Shown: piece after piece, positions 31,638-41,841 of the stretch
Numbering within the stretch: position 1 is the stretch's first letter
How the letters are laid out: each line of letters starts with the position of its first letter
Source of the DNA: Acidobacteriota bacterium
Lineage (GTDB): Bacteria; Acidobacteriota; Holophagae; Holophagales; Holophagaceae
Assembly (NCBI GenBank): GCA_016195985.1
Contig: JACPYP010000022.1
Span: 124,001-188,000 of the forward strand
Length of the DNA stretch: 64,000 nucleotides
Reading direction: 5' to 3'
Notes under the pieces: model-generated
The model's database searches: none
Told to the model about the DNA's origin: nothing
Seen by the model: the letters and a program-made list of their open reading frames with translations, nothing else
Program-made: the position numbers and the translations under genes

Positions 31638-34600
31638 TCAGAGTCCCGGAGGAGTGTAGCCTCCGCCGGTCACGTCCACAAAGATGGGATTGGTGATGGC
31701 GATGGGATAGATCCCCTTCATGATCTTGTTCCAGGGCGTCCCGTTGTTGCTTCCCGGCGTGCCCGCTTGATAGGGCCCGGTCTGGGTGCGCGGCACGCCG
31801 GCCTCCACCACCAGCCAGGCATCCTTCCCGGAGGGCATGGGGATGTCCACCGAGGCGGAACGAAGGCGGTTATCCGCGGCCGAAACCTTGAAGCTGGCCA
31901 GGGGCACCGCGATCGGGGTGCCGCCATTGACCACCACCCGCACCTCATCCACGGGCACCCAGTCCGGCGCGTAAAGAGAGATGTTGAGGGTGACCGTCGC
32001 GGCGGGTCCCGCCACCAGCCCGCCAGGACCGACACCGTTGACCGACACATCCAGGAGCGGTCCGGTGGAAGCCACCGCGGCGCCGGTCTGCAGGGCCGTC
32101 AGCACGGGGCCGAGCGAGCTCTGGTCCAGCGCGGCACTGCCCACCTTCAGGTAGGTGCGTGCCAAGCCCACAGGCGTGTCCAGGCTGAACCGGGCCGAGG
32201 ACAGGCCCAGCCCTTTGGTGAAGGCCGTCGGAGTCTGCTGATTGAGGAGCGCGAACCAATCGGAGCGGACGGTCGAGAACTCCGTGTACCAGGCCGTCGG
32301 ATCGGCAGGATCGCAACCTTCGGCCCGCAGCAGTTCAAGGGCGTCGAAATCGCCGACGTGCTTTCCTAGGGAGGCAGGACCGGTCTGGGTCCACCAGCTG
32401 TTCACGCCCGTGCCGATCGCCACCTTGGGATCGAAACCCCGGACCGTGAACAGGCCCTGGGGACCGCGGGGCCGGTGAATGACCGTGTAGGCGCCTTCGG
32501 CCTGGGTGATGAATTCGGCCAGATTCCAGCCCTTGGAAGGCCGGGCGCCGCCATGGCGATCCGTGGTGGGCGCGGGCGTGAAGAGGGCCGTGGCGAATCC
32601 ATCTCCCAGGGAGGCGCTGCGAGCGCCCACCACGAAGGGATCTGAACCGAGGGGCACCCTCTGGGCATCGGTCACCACGGGCGTGTCGATTTCGGCGCGG
32701 AACTCGTCGCGGAGGGCCTTGGGGTCCGTCAACACGTCCTCTTCGGTCCGGGCCACCACTTGCACGCCTTCGGCCAGGGCCGAACTCAGCATCTCGCCGG
32801 GGTTGAGCCCTCCGGTAGTCGCCTGGGTGGGACCAGGCATATCGAAGGAGGTCCATCCGGCAGGCAGAGTTGGCGTGAAGACCACGAAGGGATGGGAGGT
32901 GTTCAGCTGGGTGTCCGAGGCATTCACCGGCAGGGAATCCAGGTGGGACATGGGCCCGCGGGTGGCGAACGCCACATAGTCGCCGGGCGGGAAGTACATC
33001 ACCGTCGTCGCGGCGCTCGGCCCGAAGGCGGTGCCGAAAACCTGGTTTCCAGCGGTGTACTGGTAGGCTCCAAGATTCTGCCCCACGAAATACTTGGCCT
33101 TGAGGATTTCGCTATAGATGCTCGACATCTGCCGGACGCGCTGCATGGACGGATCGGGATTCCCGACACCCTGGAAGGTGAAGCGCAGGGGATTCATCCC
33201 GCCGACTTCGAGGGTCCCGGCCTGCCGGGCCGAAAAGGCATGGGCCGTCTGCTTGCTCCGGACCACGTTCCCTGCGGCATCCAGCACGTCCCCCCGCTCG
33301 GGGCTCAAGGATTCGAGCACCTGCCAGAGCTGGGTCTTGGAGGGCGTGATGGGGGTGGGCAAGTAGGGACGGGTGGAGTCCAGGTTGTTGGTGCCCAGGT
33401 AGAGGAAGGGACTCTGTTCCACTCCGTTCCGCGCCGAAAGCCGGTAACGCTGGGTCAGTCCAGTGGAACCATTGGGAATCGCGGGAAGGAGCAGGCCCAT
33501 CGCGATGTTGGAAGGAGAAATATCCACCGGTTCACGCCACTCCACCCGCTCGAGTCGCCAATTCGCCGCGTTGGTCAGGTTGGCGGGATTCTCCGGGTCG
33601 GTTCCCTGAAAGGTGTAGCGCTCGAACCGGAACTCGGTCTGCCGCGCGCCATTGCGGGTGGCCGTGCCGAACGAGCTGTAGGCCAGGTAGCCCACGTCCT
33701 TGTTCCCCAAGCTGGCCTTCGCTTGGGTCATCTCGTTCATGACCGTGGTGGCCTGGGCCGGCACCAGCGCGGAGTAGCTCGCCCCGCCCACAACGTAGAG
33801 GCGCCGGCGGTACTGGAGCGATTGGCCATTCGGAAGGCTGTCTGCTGCGGGGCTTCCGACCACCAGGCGGGCGGGGAAAAGGGGGCGGTTTTCCGTCAGG
33901 GCATGCTGGGGATCCGAAGCCACGAGCAGCGAATCCACGTCCAGAGGCATGATTCCCAGGGAAGCGTGGGAATCGAAGGTGCTGCCGGCGGATTCCGCGC
34001 CCATGAGGCCCACCATCGGGGCCACCACGCTGCTGGTCAAAGGCGCCGCGAAATCCGAGCCGGGGATCTCGACGCCCCAGGTGTTGATGGGGGCTCCGGA
34101 AAAATCAGAAATCGCAGGCACATTGAAGCGGAAGCCCCCGCCGTGCTGAGAGAGGTGATCCCCCAGGTTTCGCAGCGGAAGCGTGGCGCCGCTTCCATTC
34201 GTCAGCGTCGTTTCCAGCGTGAAGAACAGTTCGCCCTTGTTGAGGATGATCCGGTGCTGCACAGAGACGCCATTCACGCGGCCCGAACCATCGGTGCCGG
34301 CGCCCAGCTTCCCCTTGGGATCCAGCAGGTAGCCCTGCATGTCGAGGCGGACGGAGTTGTTGCCCGTGGTCGGCACGTACCGGTCGAACACCAGCGGCAG
34401 GTCCGGATCCTGGTTCGCCACGGGGCCGAGCCGCTCCAACAGGTCCGTCGGCATGGACACCCGGTGGAAGCTCTGGTCGAGCGAGATGGACCCCACATCC
34501 AGGATGCCCCCGCCCGATGGGGCGCCGAACTGCCCTTCGCGGTCGCCGAAGGCTGCGCCATCCACCGCCAGCTGCACGGAATCGTTACCCAGAAAAAAGT

Positions 34601-34844
34601 CCCCGGGACCCGATGTCGCCTTGAGGCCGGCGATCCGGTCGCCACCTGAGGGCGGGATTTCCTCCACGGCCACCGAGGGCCTTGAGATGCCCGTGGCCCG
34701 GAAACAGCCGGTGCTTCCAGCCGCCAGGACCAAGGTGAGGGGCATCAGCAGCCTCAAATGGCCTGACAGGGCACCCCGGAAAGGGGAGGCTGCGGAATAG
34801 GGGCTCATGTTCATCAACGGGGCTCGCAAAAATCGGAGGTCCAT
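31638..34844 (-). CDS. Large predicted lipoprotein, degenerate CehA/McbA-like region
   Basis: A protein of up to 1068 residues, the largest in the window. The hydrophobic segment LLMPLTLVLAAGSTGC ends in a lipobox-like AGSTGC, predicting an exported lipoprotein. Several starts are possible (34844, 34814, 34808 or 34745). Most of the chain is beta-rich and Gly/Ser/Thr/Pro-rich, with no repeats recognised. A C-terminal stretch (DFDALELLRAEG, SDWFALLNQQTPTAF, VGLARTYLKVGSAAL) resembles the PHP-type CehA/McbA metallohydrolases, but the His-rich metal motifs of that family are not seen. Function unknown; likely cell-surface. Confidence 0.7.
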   Translation of the reverse strand: MDLRFLRAPLMNMSPYSAASPFRGALSGHLRLLMPLTLVLAAGSTGCFRATGISRPSVAVEEIPPSGGDRIAGLKATSGPGDFFLGNDSVQLAVDGAAFGDREGQFGAPSGGGILDVGSISLDQSFHRVSMPTDLLERLGPVANQDPDLPLVFDRYVPTTGNNSVRLDMQGYLLDPKGKLGAGTDGSGRVNGVSVQHRIILNKGELFFTLETTLTNGSGATLPLRNLGDHLSQHGGGFRFNVPAISDFSGAPINTWGVEIPGSDFAAPLTSSVVAPMVGLMGAESAGSTFDSHASLGIMPLDVDSLLVASDPQHALTENRPLFPARLVVGSPAADSLPNGQSLQYRRRLYVVGGASYSALVPAQATTVMNEMTQAKASLGNKDVGYLAYSSFGTATRNGARQTEFRFERYTFQGTDPENPANLTNAANWRLERVEWREPVDISPSNIAMGLLLPAIPNGSTGLTQRYRLSARNGVEQSPFLYLGTNNLDSTRPYLPTPITPSKTQLWQVLESLSPERGDVLDAAGNVVRSKQTAHAFSARQAGTLEVGGMNPLRFTFQGVGNPDPSMQRVRQMSSIYSEILKAKYFVGQNLGAYQYTAGNQVFGTAFGPSAATTVMYFPPGDYVAFATRGPMSHLDSLPVNASDTQLNTSHPFVVFTPTLPAGWTSFDMPGPTQATTGGLNPGEMLSSALAEGVQVVARTEEDVLTDPKALRDEFRAEIDTPVVTDAQRVPLGSDPFVVGARSASLGDGFATALFTPAPTTDRHGGARPSKGWNLAEFITQAEGAYTVIHRPRGPQGLFTVRGFDPKVAIGTGVNSWWTQTGPASLGKHVGDFDALELLRAEGCDPADPTAWYTEFSTVRSDWFALLNQQTPTAFTKGLGLSSARFSLDTPVGLARTYLKVGSAALDQSSLGPVLTALQTGAAVASTGPLLDVSVNGVGPGGLVAGPAATVTLNISLYAPDWVPVDEVRVVVNGGTPIAVPLASFKVSAADNRLRSASVDIPMPSGKDAWLVVEAGVPRTQTGPYQAGTPGSNNGTPWNKIMKGIYPIAITNPIFVDVTGGGYTPPGL

Positions 34845-34880
34845 GGGGCTGGGCGGACGAAAGGTCTATGCTAACTCACG

Positions 34881-35564
34881 ATGCCGATCTCCGCCTTCCT
34901 TCATCGCTGCTGGCAACGCCGGTGGCCTCTGATCCTGGTCCCAACGCTGGTCTTCCTGGGAGATTTGCTCTGGACCCTGGGAAGGTTCCCCGCCATGCAC
35001 CATCAGCAGACCTATCCCGCCGACGGCCTTCCGGTGGTAGGGGGTCCCGTACTCGTGTTGGGGGCAGGCGTCTACGGAGATGGCGAGCCCACCTCCATCC
35101 TGGAGGGGCGCCTGCGAACAGCCCTGGAACTTTACCGGACCGGCAAAATCCGCTGGTTCCTGGTCTCGGGGGACAACCGCCACGCCACCTACAACGAACC
35201 CCAGGCCATGCGGCGCTGGCTGGTCAAACAAGGGGTCCCGCCCACCCACATCGTCAGCGACTACGCGGGGAATCGCACCTGGGACAGCCTCCGGCGGGCC
35301 CAGGCCGTCTTCGGGCAGAGGCAGGTGGTGATCGTGACCTCGGATTTCCACTTGCCGCGGGCCCTCTACCTGGCGGATTCCATGGGTCTCATGGCCTGGG
35401 GCGTGCCGGCGCGCACGGACGACCGCCCCTGGGCGGCCCGGTTCCGGTTCTGGGGCCGCGAATACGTGGCCCGGCACCTGGCTCTCTGGGACGCCTGGTT
35501 CCCGCCCAATGCCCGGCTGGGTCCCCGGGAACCCACGCCCGACGACTGGGATCCCGCCCCATGA
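34881..35564 (+). CDS. DUF218 / SanA-YdcF family protein
   Basis: A 227-residue inner-membrane-anchored protein. An N-terminal membrane helix (PLILVPTLVFLGDLLW) is followed by the DUF218 fold: VLVLGAGVYGDGEPTSILEG, WFLVSGDNRHATYNEPQAM, VPPTHIVSDYAGNRTWDSL and VVIVTSDFHLPRALYLAD. The pattern is closest to SanA, linked to envelope integrity in enterobacteria. Its stop overlaps the start of the thiolase gene as ATGA. Confidence 0.88.
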   Translation: MPISAFLHRCWQRRWPLILVPTLVFLGDLLWTLGRFPAMHHQQTYPADGLPVVGGPVLVLGAGVYGDGEPTSILEGRLRTALELYRTGKIRWFLVSGDNRHATYNEPQAMRRWLVKQGVPPTHIVSDYAGNRTWDSLRRAQAVFGQRQVVIVTSDFHLPRALYLADSMGLMAWGVPARTDDRPWAARFRFWGREYVARHLALWDAWFPPNARLGPREPTPDDWDPAP

Positions 35565-36700
35565 GAGAGGCACACGACTGCGTCATCCTCGCCGCCAGGC
35601 GGCTGCCCCAGGGCCGCTACGGCGGAAGCCTGGCCGGACTAGGCGCCGTGGGCCTGGGTCTGGCCGTGGTGGAAGACCTGGCCGGGAACCCCGCTCTGCC
35701 CCGTCCTTCGAGCCTCCTATGGGGCATGGCCCGCAGCCATACCCAGGGCATGAACCCGGCGCGCACCCTCGCCCTGAAAGCGGGCCTGCCCCAGGACACC
35801 ACAGCCTTCACCCTCAACATGGCCTGCGGCTCCAGCCTCCAAGCCCTCATCCTCGCCTGCCAGCGCCTGCCCCAGTCGGATACCCCCATCCTCGCGGGCG
35901 GCAGCGAAGCCATGTCGGACACGCCCCACCTGGTGCCTGGGCTGCGCTGGGGGTTCCGCATGGGCCACCGCCAGGCGCCGGACGTGATGCATCAGGACGG
36001 CCTCCGCTGCCCCGTCACCGGCCTGCTCATGGGCGAGACCATCGAGGCCCTGGTGCGGAAGCGCGGCATCACGCGCGCCGAAGCCGATGCCTGGGCCGTC
36101 GAAAGCCACCGCCGGGCCGCCCTTGGCGATTTCAGCTCGGAGCTGGCGCCTCACCCCAAACTCGATCATGACGAGTCGGTGCGGCCCGGCGTTTCCGCGA
36201 GCGCCCTCGCCCGCCTGGCCCCCGTCTTCGATCCCCAGGGCCAGATCACGGCCGGCAACGCCTCCGCCCTGTCCGACGGCGCCGCGGCCCTGCTGCTGGC
36301 CCGCCGGAACCAGGCCGAGGGCGCCAAGCCGCTCGCCCGGATCCTGGGCTGGAGCGAAGTGGGGGTGGACCCCATGGACATGGGCGAGGCACCCGCCTTC
36401 GCCGTGAAGCGCCTGCTTTCGGACCGAGGCCTGGCCGTGGCGGACATCGACCTCTGGGAGATCAACGAGGCCTTTTCGGCCCAGCTGCTCGTCTGCCAGC
36501 GCCAGCTGGACCTCCCCCCGGAGCGGTTGAACGCGGCCGGCGGAGGCGTGGCCCTGGGCCATCCCATCGGGGCCTCCGGCGCCCGCATCGTCTGCACCCT
36601 GGTCCATCAACTGAGGCGCCGCGGCGGCGGCCTCGGCGTGGCCGCCATCGGCATCGGCGGCGGCCTGGGCCTGGCGGTTCTGATCGAAACAGAAGGCTAG
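35561..36700 (+). CDS. Thiolase-family protein, second catalytic Cys replaced
   Basis: A 379-residue acetyl-CoA acetyltransferase-like protein. The acyl-accepting cysteine is C89 in FTLNMACGSSLQAL, the EINEAFSAQLLV motif is present and the catalytic His is H334 in GGGVALGHPIGASGA. The C-terminal box that normally reads CxGGG is IGIGGGLGLAV here: the proton-transfer Cys is Gly364. The enzyme may be a specialised degradative form, act differently or be inactive. It is coupled to the DUF218 gene and convergent with the acyl-CoA synthetase fusion. Confidence 0.85.
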   Translation: MREAHDCVILAARRLPQGRYGGSLAGLGAVGLGLAVVEDLAGNPALPRPSSLLWGMARSHTQGMNPARTLALKAGLPQDTTAFTLNMACGSSLQALILACQRLPQSDTPILAGGSEAMSDTPHLVPGLRWGFRMGHRQAPDVMHQDGLRCPVTGLLMGETIEALVRKRGITRAEADAWAVESHRRAALGDFSSELAPHPKLDHDESVRPGVSASALARLAPVFDPQGQITAGNASALSDGAAALLLARRNQAEGAKPLARILGWSEVGVDPMDMGEAPAFAVKRLLSDRGLAVADIDLWEINEAFSAQLLVCQRQLDLPPERLNAAGGGVALGHPIGASGARIVCTLVHQLRRRGGGLGVAAIGIGGGLGLAVLIETEG

Positions 36701-36704
36701 AAGA

Positions 36705-39335
36705 CTAGACCGCCGCCTCCGCCAACAGGGCCTTCAGGGCCCGGTAGTCGGTCTTGCCCGTGCCCAGGGTGGGGATCTGGTCGATCTGTCGCACCATGCG
36801 GATGTTGTGCAGCGAAGAGAGCCCCGCCGCGCGGATGACTGCGTTGGCTTCGTCCCGGGCGATGCCCGCCACGGAAAAAAGGATCAGGTCCGGGTTCAGA
36901 TCCTCCGGGGAGGATTCCACCGCCAGCAGGGGCTCGGTCTCCTCATCGTTCTGGAAGCGCCGGGACAGGGCCTCCTCGATCGCAGGCAGGGATACCATCT
37001 CACCGCCCAGCTTGACGAAGCGCTTGAGGCGCCCCGAAAACACCAGCGCGCCGCGGTCCTGGTAGACAAGGTCTCCCGTGCGGTACCACTGGCGCCCCTC
37101 GAAGGTTTCAAAGGGGGATTCCACATTCTGGTTCAGGTAGCCGGAGAACACACTGGGGCCCCGCACCAGCAGCATGCCTGGCTGCCCGGGCTCGACGCGG
37201 CGCCCGGTTTCCAGATCCACCAGCGCCCACTCCACGGACAGCAGGGGCTTGCCGATGGTCCCGGTGCGGGGATCGTCCTCCCGGTTCACGGACACCACCG
37301 GCGAGCATTCGGTGATGCCGTAGCCCTCCAGCACCGTGGTTTTCGGCCATCGCCGGGCCAGGGTGGCGTAGACCTGCTCGGGGCACTTCTCCGCCCCGGA
37401 CACCACGATCCTCAGGGATTCCAGGTGGCGGTCCTCGGCGGTCCGGAGAATGCCCCCCAGGAAGGTGGGCGTGCCCACCAGCAGGGTGGCGTGGTAGGCC
37501 TCGATGATGCGGGCCAGCATGCGGCCTTCGGTCGGGTTGGGATGGTAGACCACCCGCAACCCCAACAGCAGGGGCAGGATGGTCGTGGTGGTGAGGCCGA
37601 AGGCGTGGAAGGGCGGCAGGCAGCCCATCACCCGTTCGTCTTCCCGGAAGTTCAGGGCCTGGGCGGCATCCCGGATGTTGGCCAGGATGTTCCCGTGGGT
37701 AAGGGGCACGGCCTTGGGGTGGCTTTCGCTGCCGCTGGTGAACAGCACCGCGGCCACTTCGGGGGGCTTCGCCTCGAGCAGAGAGGCCCAGTTGAAGCGG
37801 GCCCGGAAGGCCGCTGCCAGTTTGGTGGGCAGGCTGATCTTTTTCCCGGCTTCATCCAGCAGCAGCAGGCGGTCCTTCACGGCGGAAAGATCCACCCCTT
37901 GGGCATCCAGCCGGTTGATGAGGGTGGACACGCTGACGACATGCTTGACCCCCACCAGATCCAGCCCGTAGGCCATGCTGCGGGATCCCGCCGTCCAGTT
38001 GACCAGTACAGGCGTCTTCCCGGCGAAGAGCAGGGCCAGGTAGAGGATGCTGGCGCCGCCGGAGGCAGGCAGCATCAAGCCCACGTGGCTCCCTTCCAGG
38101 GCCTCGAAGATGGGCTTCAGCACCAGGACGGCCGTGAGCACGTCGCGGTAGGTCTTCACGCCGCCCATCTGGTCTGCCAGCACCACCCGGCGGGGATCCC
38201 GCTTGGCCTGCTTGAGGAAGACTTCAGGAATGGTGTCCCCATGGGGCATGTCGATGGGCAGGTCCGTGCGGGAGTGGAACCAGGCGTGGGGCACGGCCTT
38301 CAGTTCGCCCTGGCGAAGGGACACGGCGGCCCCCGTGGCTGCCAGCTGCACGTCCGCCACGGTCTGGATCGAGGCGGGATCGCTGCAGACGTAGCCGTAG
38401 GCCCGCTGGATCCAGACCTCCAGTTCCCGGTGGTCGAGGACATCCAAGCCCAGGTCGCCCACGAGGGACTGGCCTTCCTGGATGTCCGTCCGGCCCGTCA
38501 GGGTCTGCAAATGCTTCCTCACGGCCTCCCGCACCTGGGGGGGCACGTTGCGCGGATTCCCCTCGATCTTGGGCCTCGGCGGCTCGGGCAGGGTCCGCGG
38601 CGCGTGATCTTTCCAGACCAGGTAGGGCACGAAAGTCCTGGGAGTGGCATCCCGGTTCAGGACTGCCTCGATGGCCTGGTTCACGGCCGCGCGACCCGCC
38701 GCCAACGGCAGGTTTTCGATTTCCTCGAAGACGAGGTGGACTTCCCGGCGGGGCATGAAGAACAGGGCATTGGCCCAGAGATGCCCCAGGCTCTTGACCA
38801 GCTCCAGCCCCAGGGCGGGCCGCTTTCCCGAGGCCGCGCTGAACCGGCTCCCCCATAGCCCAGACAGCCGGACCACCACCACCCGGGTGCCGGGGGCCTG
38901 CTTCAGGATCGCCTCCACCACACTGTTGTCGGCGAGATCCTCGGTCTTCTGGCGGGCCAGACGCCCGCCGGGGAAGAGCAGCAGGTTCCGCCCCTGGGTG
39001 AGGGCCCTGGCCAGGGCCATCAACTCGGCGTTGAGCATCTCCCGGCAGGCGGCCCCGTGCTGGCTGGGGTCCGGCAGGGCCCGGGCCCCCAGGAGCCGGG
39101 CCAGCCAGCGCATGGGGGCGGGGGCCGCGTGGTCCCGGCCGGCCACCAGGGTGGGGGCGAAGCGCGGGTGCAGTTCGGAAATCAGGAGAAAGGGATCCAC
39201 CAGGGAGGGATGGGTGGCCAGGAACAGGATCCCGCCCTGCCCCTTGCCTGCGGGAGGCAATCCGCCCTCCCGGTGGATGCGGTACCGCAGCCGCAACAGC
39301 GGCCGACCCAGCGTTCGAATCAAGGTAGCAATCAT
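36705..39335 (-). CDS. Fused acyltransferase / ACP-like / acyl-CoA or acyl-ACP synthetase
   Basis: An 876-residue Aas-like fusion probably acting at the inner membrane on (lyso)phospholipids and fatty acids. The N-terminal PlsC-type acyltransferase has H42-x4-D47 (ATHPSLVDPFLL) and LLLFPGGRLARQ. A carrier-protein-like domain sits at about 265-335. The AMP-forming synthetase covers about 360-870 with VLFTSGSESHPKAVPLTHGN and later YGITECSPVVS, WYRTGDL and GRLKRFVKLGGEMV. In the carrier-like domain the phosphopantetheine Ser is replaced: LGLDVLDHREL instead of LGLDSLD. Start at 39335 is the first family-like Met; its ribosome-binding site is weak. Confidence 0.88.
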   Translation of the reverse strand: MIATLIRTLGRPLLRLRYRIHREGGLPPAGKGQGGILFLATHPSLVDPFLLISELHPRFAPTLVAGRDHAAPAPMRWLARLLGARALPDPSQHGAACREMLNAELMALARALTQGRNLLLFPGGRLARQKTEDLADNSVVEAILKQAPGTRVVVVRLSGLWGSRFSAASGKRPALGLELVKSLGHLWANALFFMPRREVHLVFEEIENLPLAAGRAAVNQAIEAVLNRDATPRTFVPYLVWKDHAPRTLPEPPRPKIEGNPRNVPPQVREAVRKHLQTLTGRTDIQEGQSLVGDLGLDVLDHRELEVWIQRAYGYVCSDPASIQTVADVQLAATGAAVSLRQGELKAVPHAWFHSRTDLPIDMPHGDTIPEVFLKQAKRDPRRVVLADQMGGVKTYRDVLTAVLVLKPIFEALEGSHVGLMLPASGGASILYLALLFAGKTPVLVNWTAGSRSMAYGLDLVGVKHVVSVSTLINRLDAQGVDLSAVKDRLLLLDEAGKKISLPTKLAAAFRARFNWASLLEAKPPEVAAVLFTSGSESHPKAVPLTHGNILANIRDAAQALNFREDERVMGCLPPFHAFGLTTTTILPLLLGLRVVYHPNPTEGRMLARIIEAYHATLLVGTPTFLGGILRTAEDRHLESLRIVVSGAEKCPEQVYATLARRWPKTTVLEGYGITECSPVVSVNREDDPRTGTIGKPLLSVEWALVDLETGRRVEPGQPGMLLVRGPSVFSGYLNQNVESPFETFEGRQWYRTGDLVYQDRGALVFSGRLKRFVKLGGEMVSLPAIEEALSRRFQNDEETEPLLAVESSPEDLNPDLILFSVAGIARDEANAVIRAAGLSSLHNIRMVRQIDQIPTLGTGKTDYRALKALLAEAAV

Positions 39336-39487
39336 CGGGGTCCAGAACCTGCCAGCCAGTGAGGGCTCATCGCCAAGCCAAGTAGGAATTCGGGATTGTA
39401 GCGGGAAACTTTTCCAAGCCCTAAACCGCGCCAGCCCCGATGCGAAGTATAGTGAGGTAACCTGCCAGGGTTCCATTCGAGGGATTC

Positions 39488-40215
<728 letters not shown>

Positions 40216-40219
<4 letters not shown>

Positions 40220-40255
40220 TTCTGATTCCGGGTCGCTGACCTCAGATAGAATCAG
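40216..40255. repeat. Small hairpin before the carbonic anhydrase start
   Basis: CTGATTCT (40216-40223) pairs with AGAATCAG (40248-40255). The hairpin spans the ABC ATPase stop and ends just before the GGG-type ribosome-binding site of the next gene. It could tune translation or be a weak terminator without T-run. Confidence 0.45.
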
Positions 40256-40258
40256 GGC

Positions 40259-40927
40259 ATGCAGAAACTCGTCCAAGGCATCCACCACTTCCAGACGCAG
40301 ATTTTCAGCTCCCACAAGGATCTCTTCGAAAGGCTGGACAAGGACCAGACGCCGGAGACGCTGTTCATCACCTGCTCGGACTCGCGCATCAGCCCGAACC
40401 TGATCACGCAGACGCAGCCGGGCGAACTGTTCATTCTCCGCAACGTGGGCAACCTCATCCCGCCTTATGACGGCATGGGCGGCATGGCCGCGGGCATCGA
40501 GTTCGCCGTCTCCAGCCTCCAGGTGAAGGACATCATCATCTGCGGCCATTCCAACTGCGGGGCCATGAAGGCCCTGCTGGAGCCCGAGCAGCTCAACGAG
40601 ATGCCCGCCACCAAAGCCTGGCTCTCCCACGCCCGCTCCACGGAGCGGATCATGTGGGAAAGCTACGGCCACCTGAAGGGACATGAACTGCTCCACGCCA
40701 CCGTGGAGGAGAACGTTCTCGTGCAGCTGGACCACCTGCGCAGCCATCCGGCCGTGGCCAAGGCCGTGGCCAACGGCATGCTGCACCTGCACGCCTGGGT
40801 CTACAAGATCGAAACTGGGGAAGTCTTCGCCTTCGATCCGGCCAGAGGCCAGTACACCTCCGTCACGGGCACGGACGGCCTCGCCCCCCTGACGGAGCAG
40901 CACCGCGCCACGGATCTCTCCATTTAA
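40259..40927 (+). CDS. can: Beta-carbonic anhydrase
   Basis: A 222-residue zinc enzyme interconverting CO2 and bicarbonate in the cytoplasm. Zinc ligands and the Asp-Arg dyad are in FITCSDSRISP, and the second ligand set is in IICGHSNCGAMKAL. The LFILRNVGNLIPPYD loop is typical of the family. Length matches bacterial enzymes. Its stop overlaps the stop of convergent era by four bases. Confidence 0.95.
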   Translation: MQKLVQGIHHFQTQIFSSHKDLFERLDKDQTPETLFITCSDSRISPNLITQTQPGELFILRNVGNLIPPYDGMGGMAAGIEFAVSSLQVKDIIICGHSNCGAMKALLEPEQLNEMPATKAWLSHARSTERIMWESYGHLKGHELLHATVEENVLVQLDHLRSHPAVAKAVANGMLHLHAWVYKIETGEVFAFDPARGQYTSVTGTDGLAPLTEQHRATDLSI

Positions 40928-41841
40928 ATCGAGAGGCGGTCCAGGCGTTCGGGCCGGTCCCGCCAGCCCTCATCCACCTTCACGAAGAGTTCCAGGCGCA
41001 CCGGGCGCTGCAGCAGCTTGCGCAGCTCCCGCTGGGCGCTCTGGCGGATGTCCTTGATCATCTCCCCCCCGCTGCCGAGGATGATCTTCCGATGGCCATC
41101 GCGGTCCACGAGGATCTGCGCCGCGACAAACACGCCTTCGGGGCCGAGGTCCCCCGGGTAGTCCTCGTGGCCCGGCTCCAGCCACTGCTCGATGAGCACG
41201 GCCACGCCGTGGGGCACTTCTTCGCGGGTCTTGCGCAGCACCTTCTCGCGAATGAACTCCGCGGCCAGGGAGCGCTCCGTCTGATCGGTGAAGGTTTCCT
41301 CGCCGTGCAGCCAGCCCGGCAGGACCGCGTCCCGCTCCAGGATGGTCCATAGCGGGTCCAGGTTCAGCCCCATCTTGGCGCCGATGGGAACGATCTCCCG
41401 GAAGGGGAGCAGGTCCTTGTAGGTGGCGACCTTCTCGAGGAGGCGCCCCTTGGACAGCAGGTCGATCTTGTTCAGCAGCAGGTAGGTGGGGCGCCCCAGC
41501 TTGCGCAGGCGCTTGGCCAGGGCGTGTTCGCCCGTACCCAGATAGTCGTCGGCGTCCACCACCCACAGGAGCAGGTCCGCCTCTTCCAGCGCCTGCTCCA
41601 CATGGGCCATCATGCGCTCGTTGAGAGCGTGCTTGGGCAGGTGGATGCCCGGCGTGTCCAGGAAAGCCAGCTGCACGTCGCCCCGGTCCACCACGCCGAG
41701 AACCCTCGTTCGAGTGGTCTGGGGAACCTGGCTGGTGGCCGCCAGCTTCTGCCCCAGCAGGGCGTTCAGCAGCGTGGATTTCCCGGCGTTGGGCAGGCCG
41801 ATGATGGCGAGGGTGGCGTGGCGGCGCGTGGACTCAGCCAC
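40924..41841 (-). CDS. era: GTPase Era
   Basis: A 305-residue essential GTPase that assists 30S ribosome maturation. G1 is IIGLPNAGKSTLLN, G2 lies in SQVPQTTRTRVLG, G3 is FLDTPGIHLP, and G4 is LLLNKIDLLS. The C-terminal KH domain contains ILVDRDGHRKIILGSGGEMI, a near-perfect Era signature. It overlaps lpxA by eight bases and is the last gene of fabZ-lpxA-era. Confidence 0.96.
   Translation of the reverse strand: MAESTRRHATLAIIGLPNAGKSTLLNALLGQKLAATSQVPQTTRTRVLGVVDRGDVQLAFLDTPGIHLPKHALNERMMAHVEQALEEADLLLWVVDADDYLGTGEHALAKRLRKLGRPTYLLLNKIDLLSKGRLLEKVATYKDLLPFREIVPIGAKMGLNLDPLWTILERDAVLPGWLHGEETFTDQTERSLAAEFIREKVLRKTREEVPHGVAVLIEQWLEPGHEDYPGDLGPEGVFVAAQILVDRDGHRKIILGSGGEMIKDIRQSAQRELRKLLQRPVRLELFVKVDEGWRDRPERLDRLSI

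Noticed and set aside
32760-34649. 629-codon + strand open frame opposite the large lipoprotein
   Set aside because: Composition is that of a shadow frame, whereas the leftward frame has a signal peptide and balanced composition.
36807-38858. 683-codon + strand open frame opposite the acyl-CoA synthetase fusion
   Set aside because: It mirrors a well-conserved gene on the other strand; no domain, ribosome-binding site or natural composition.
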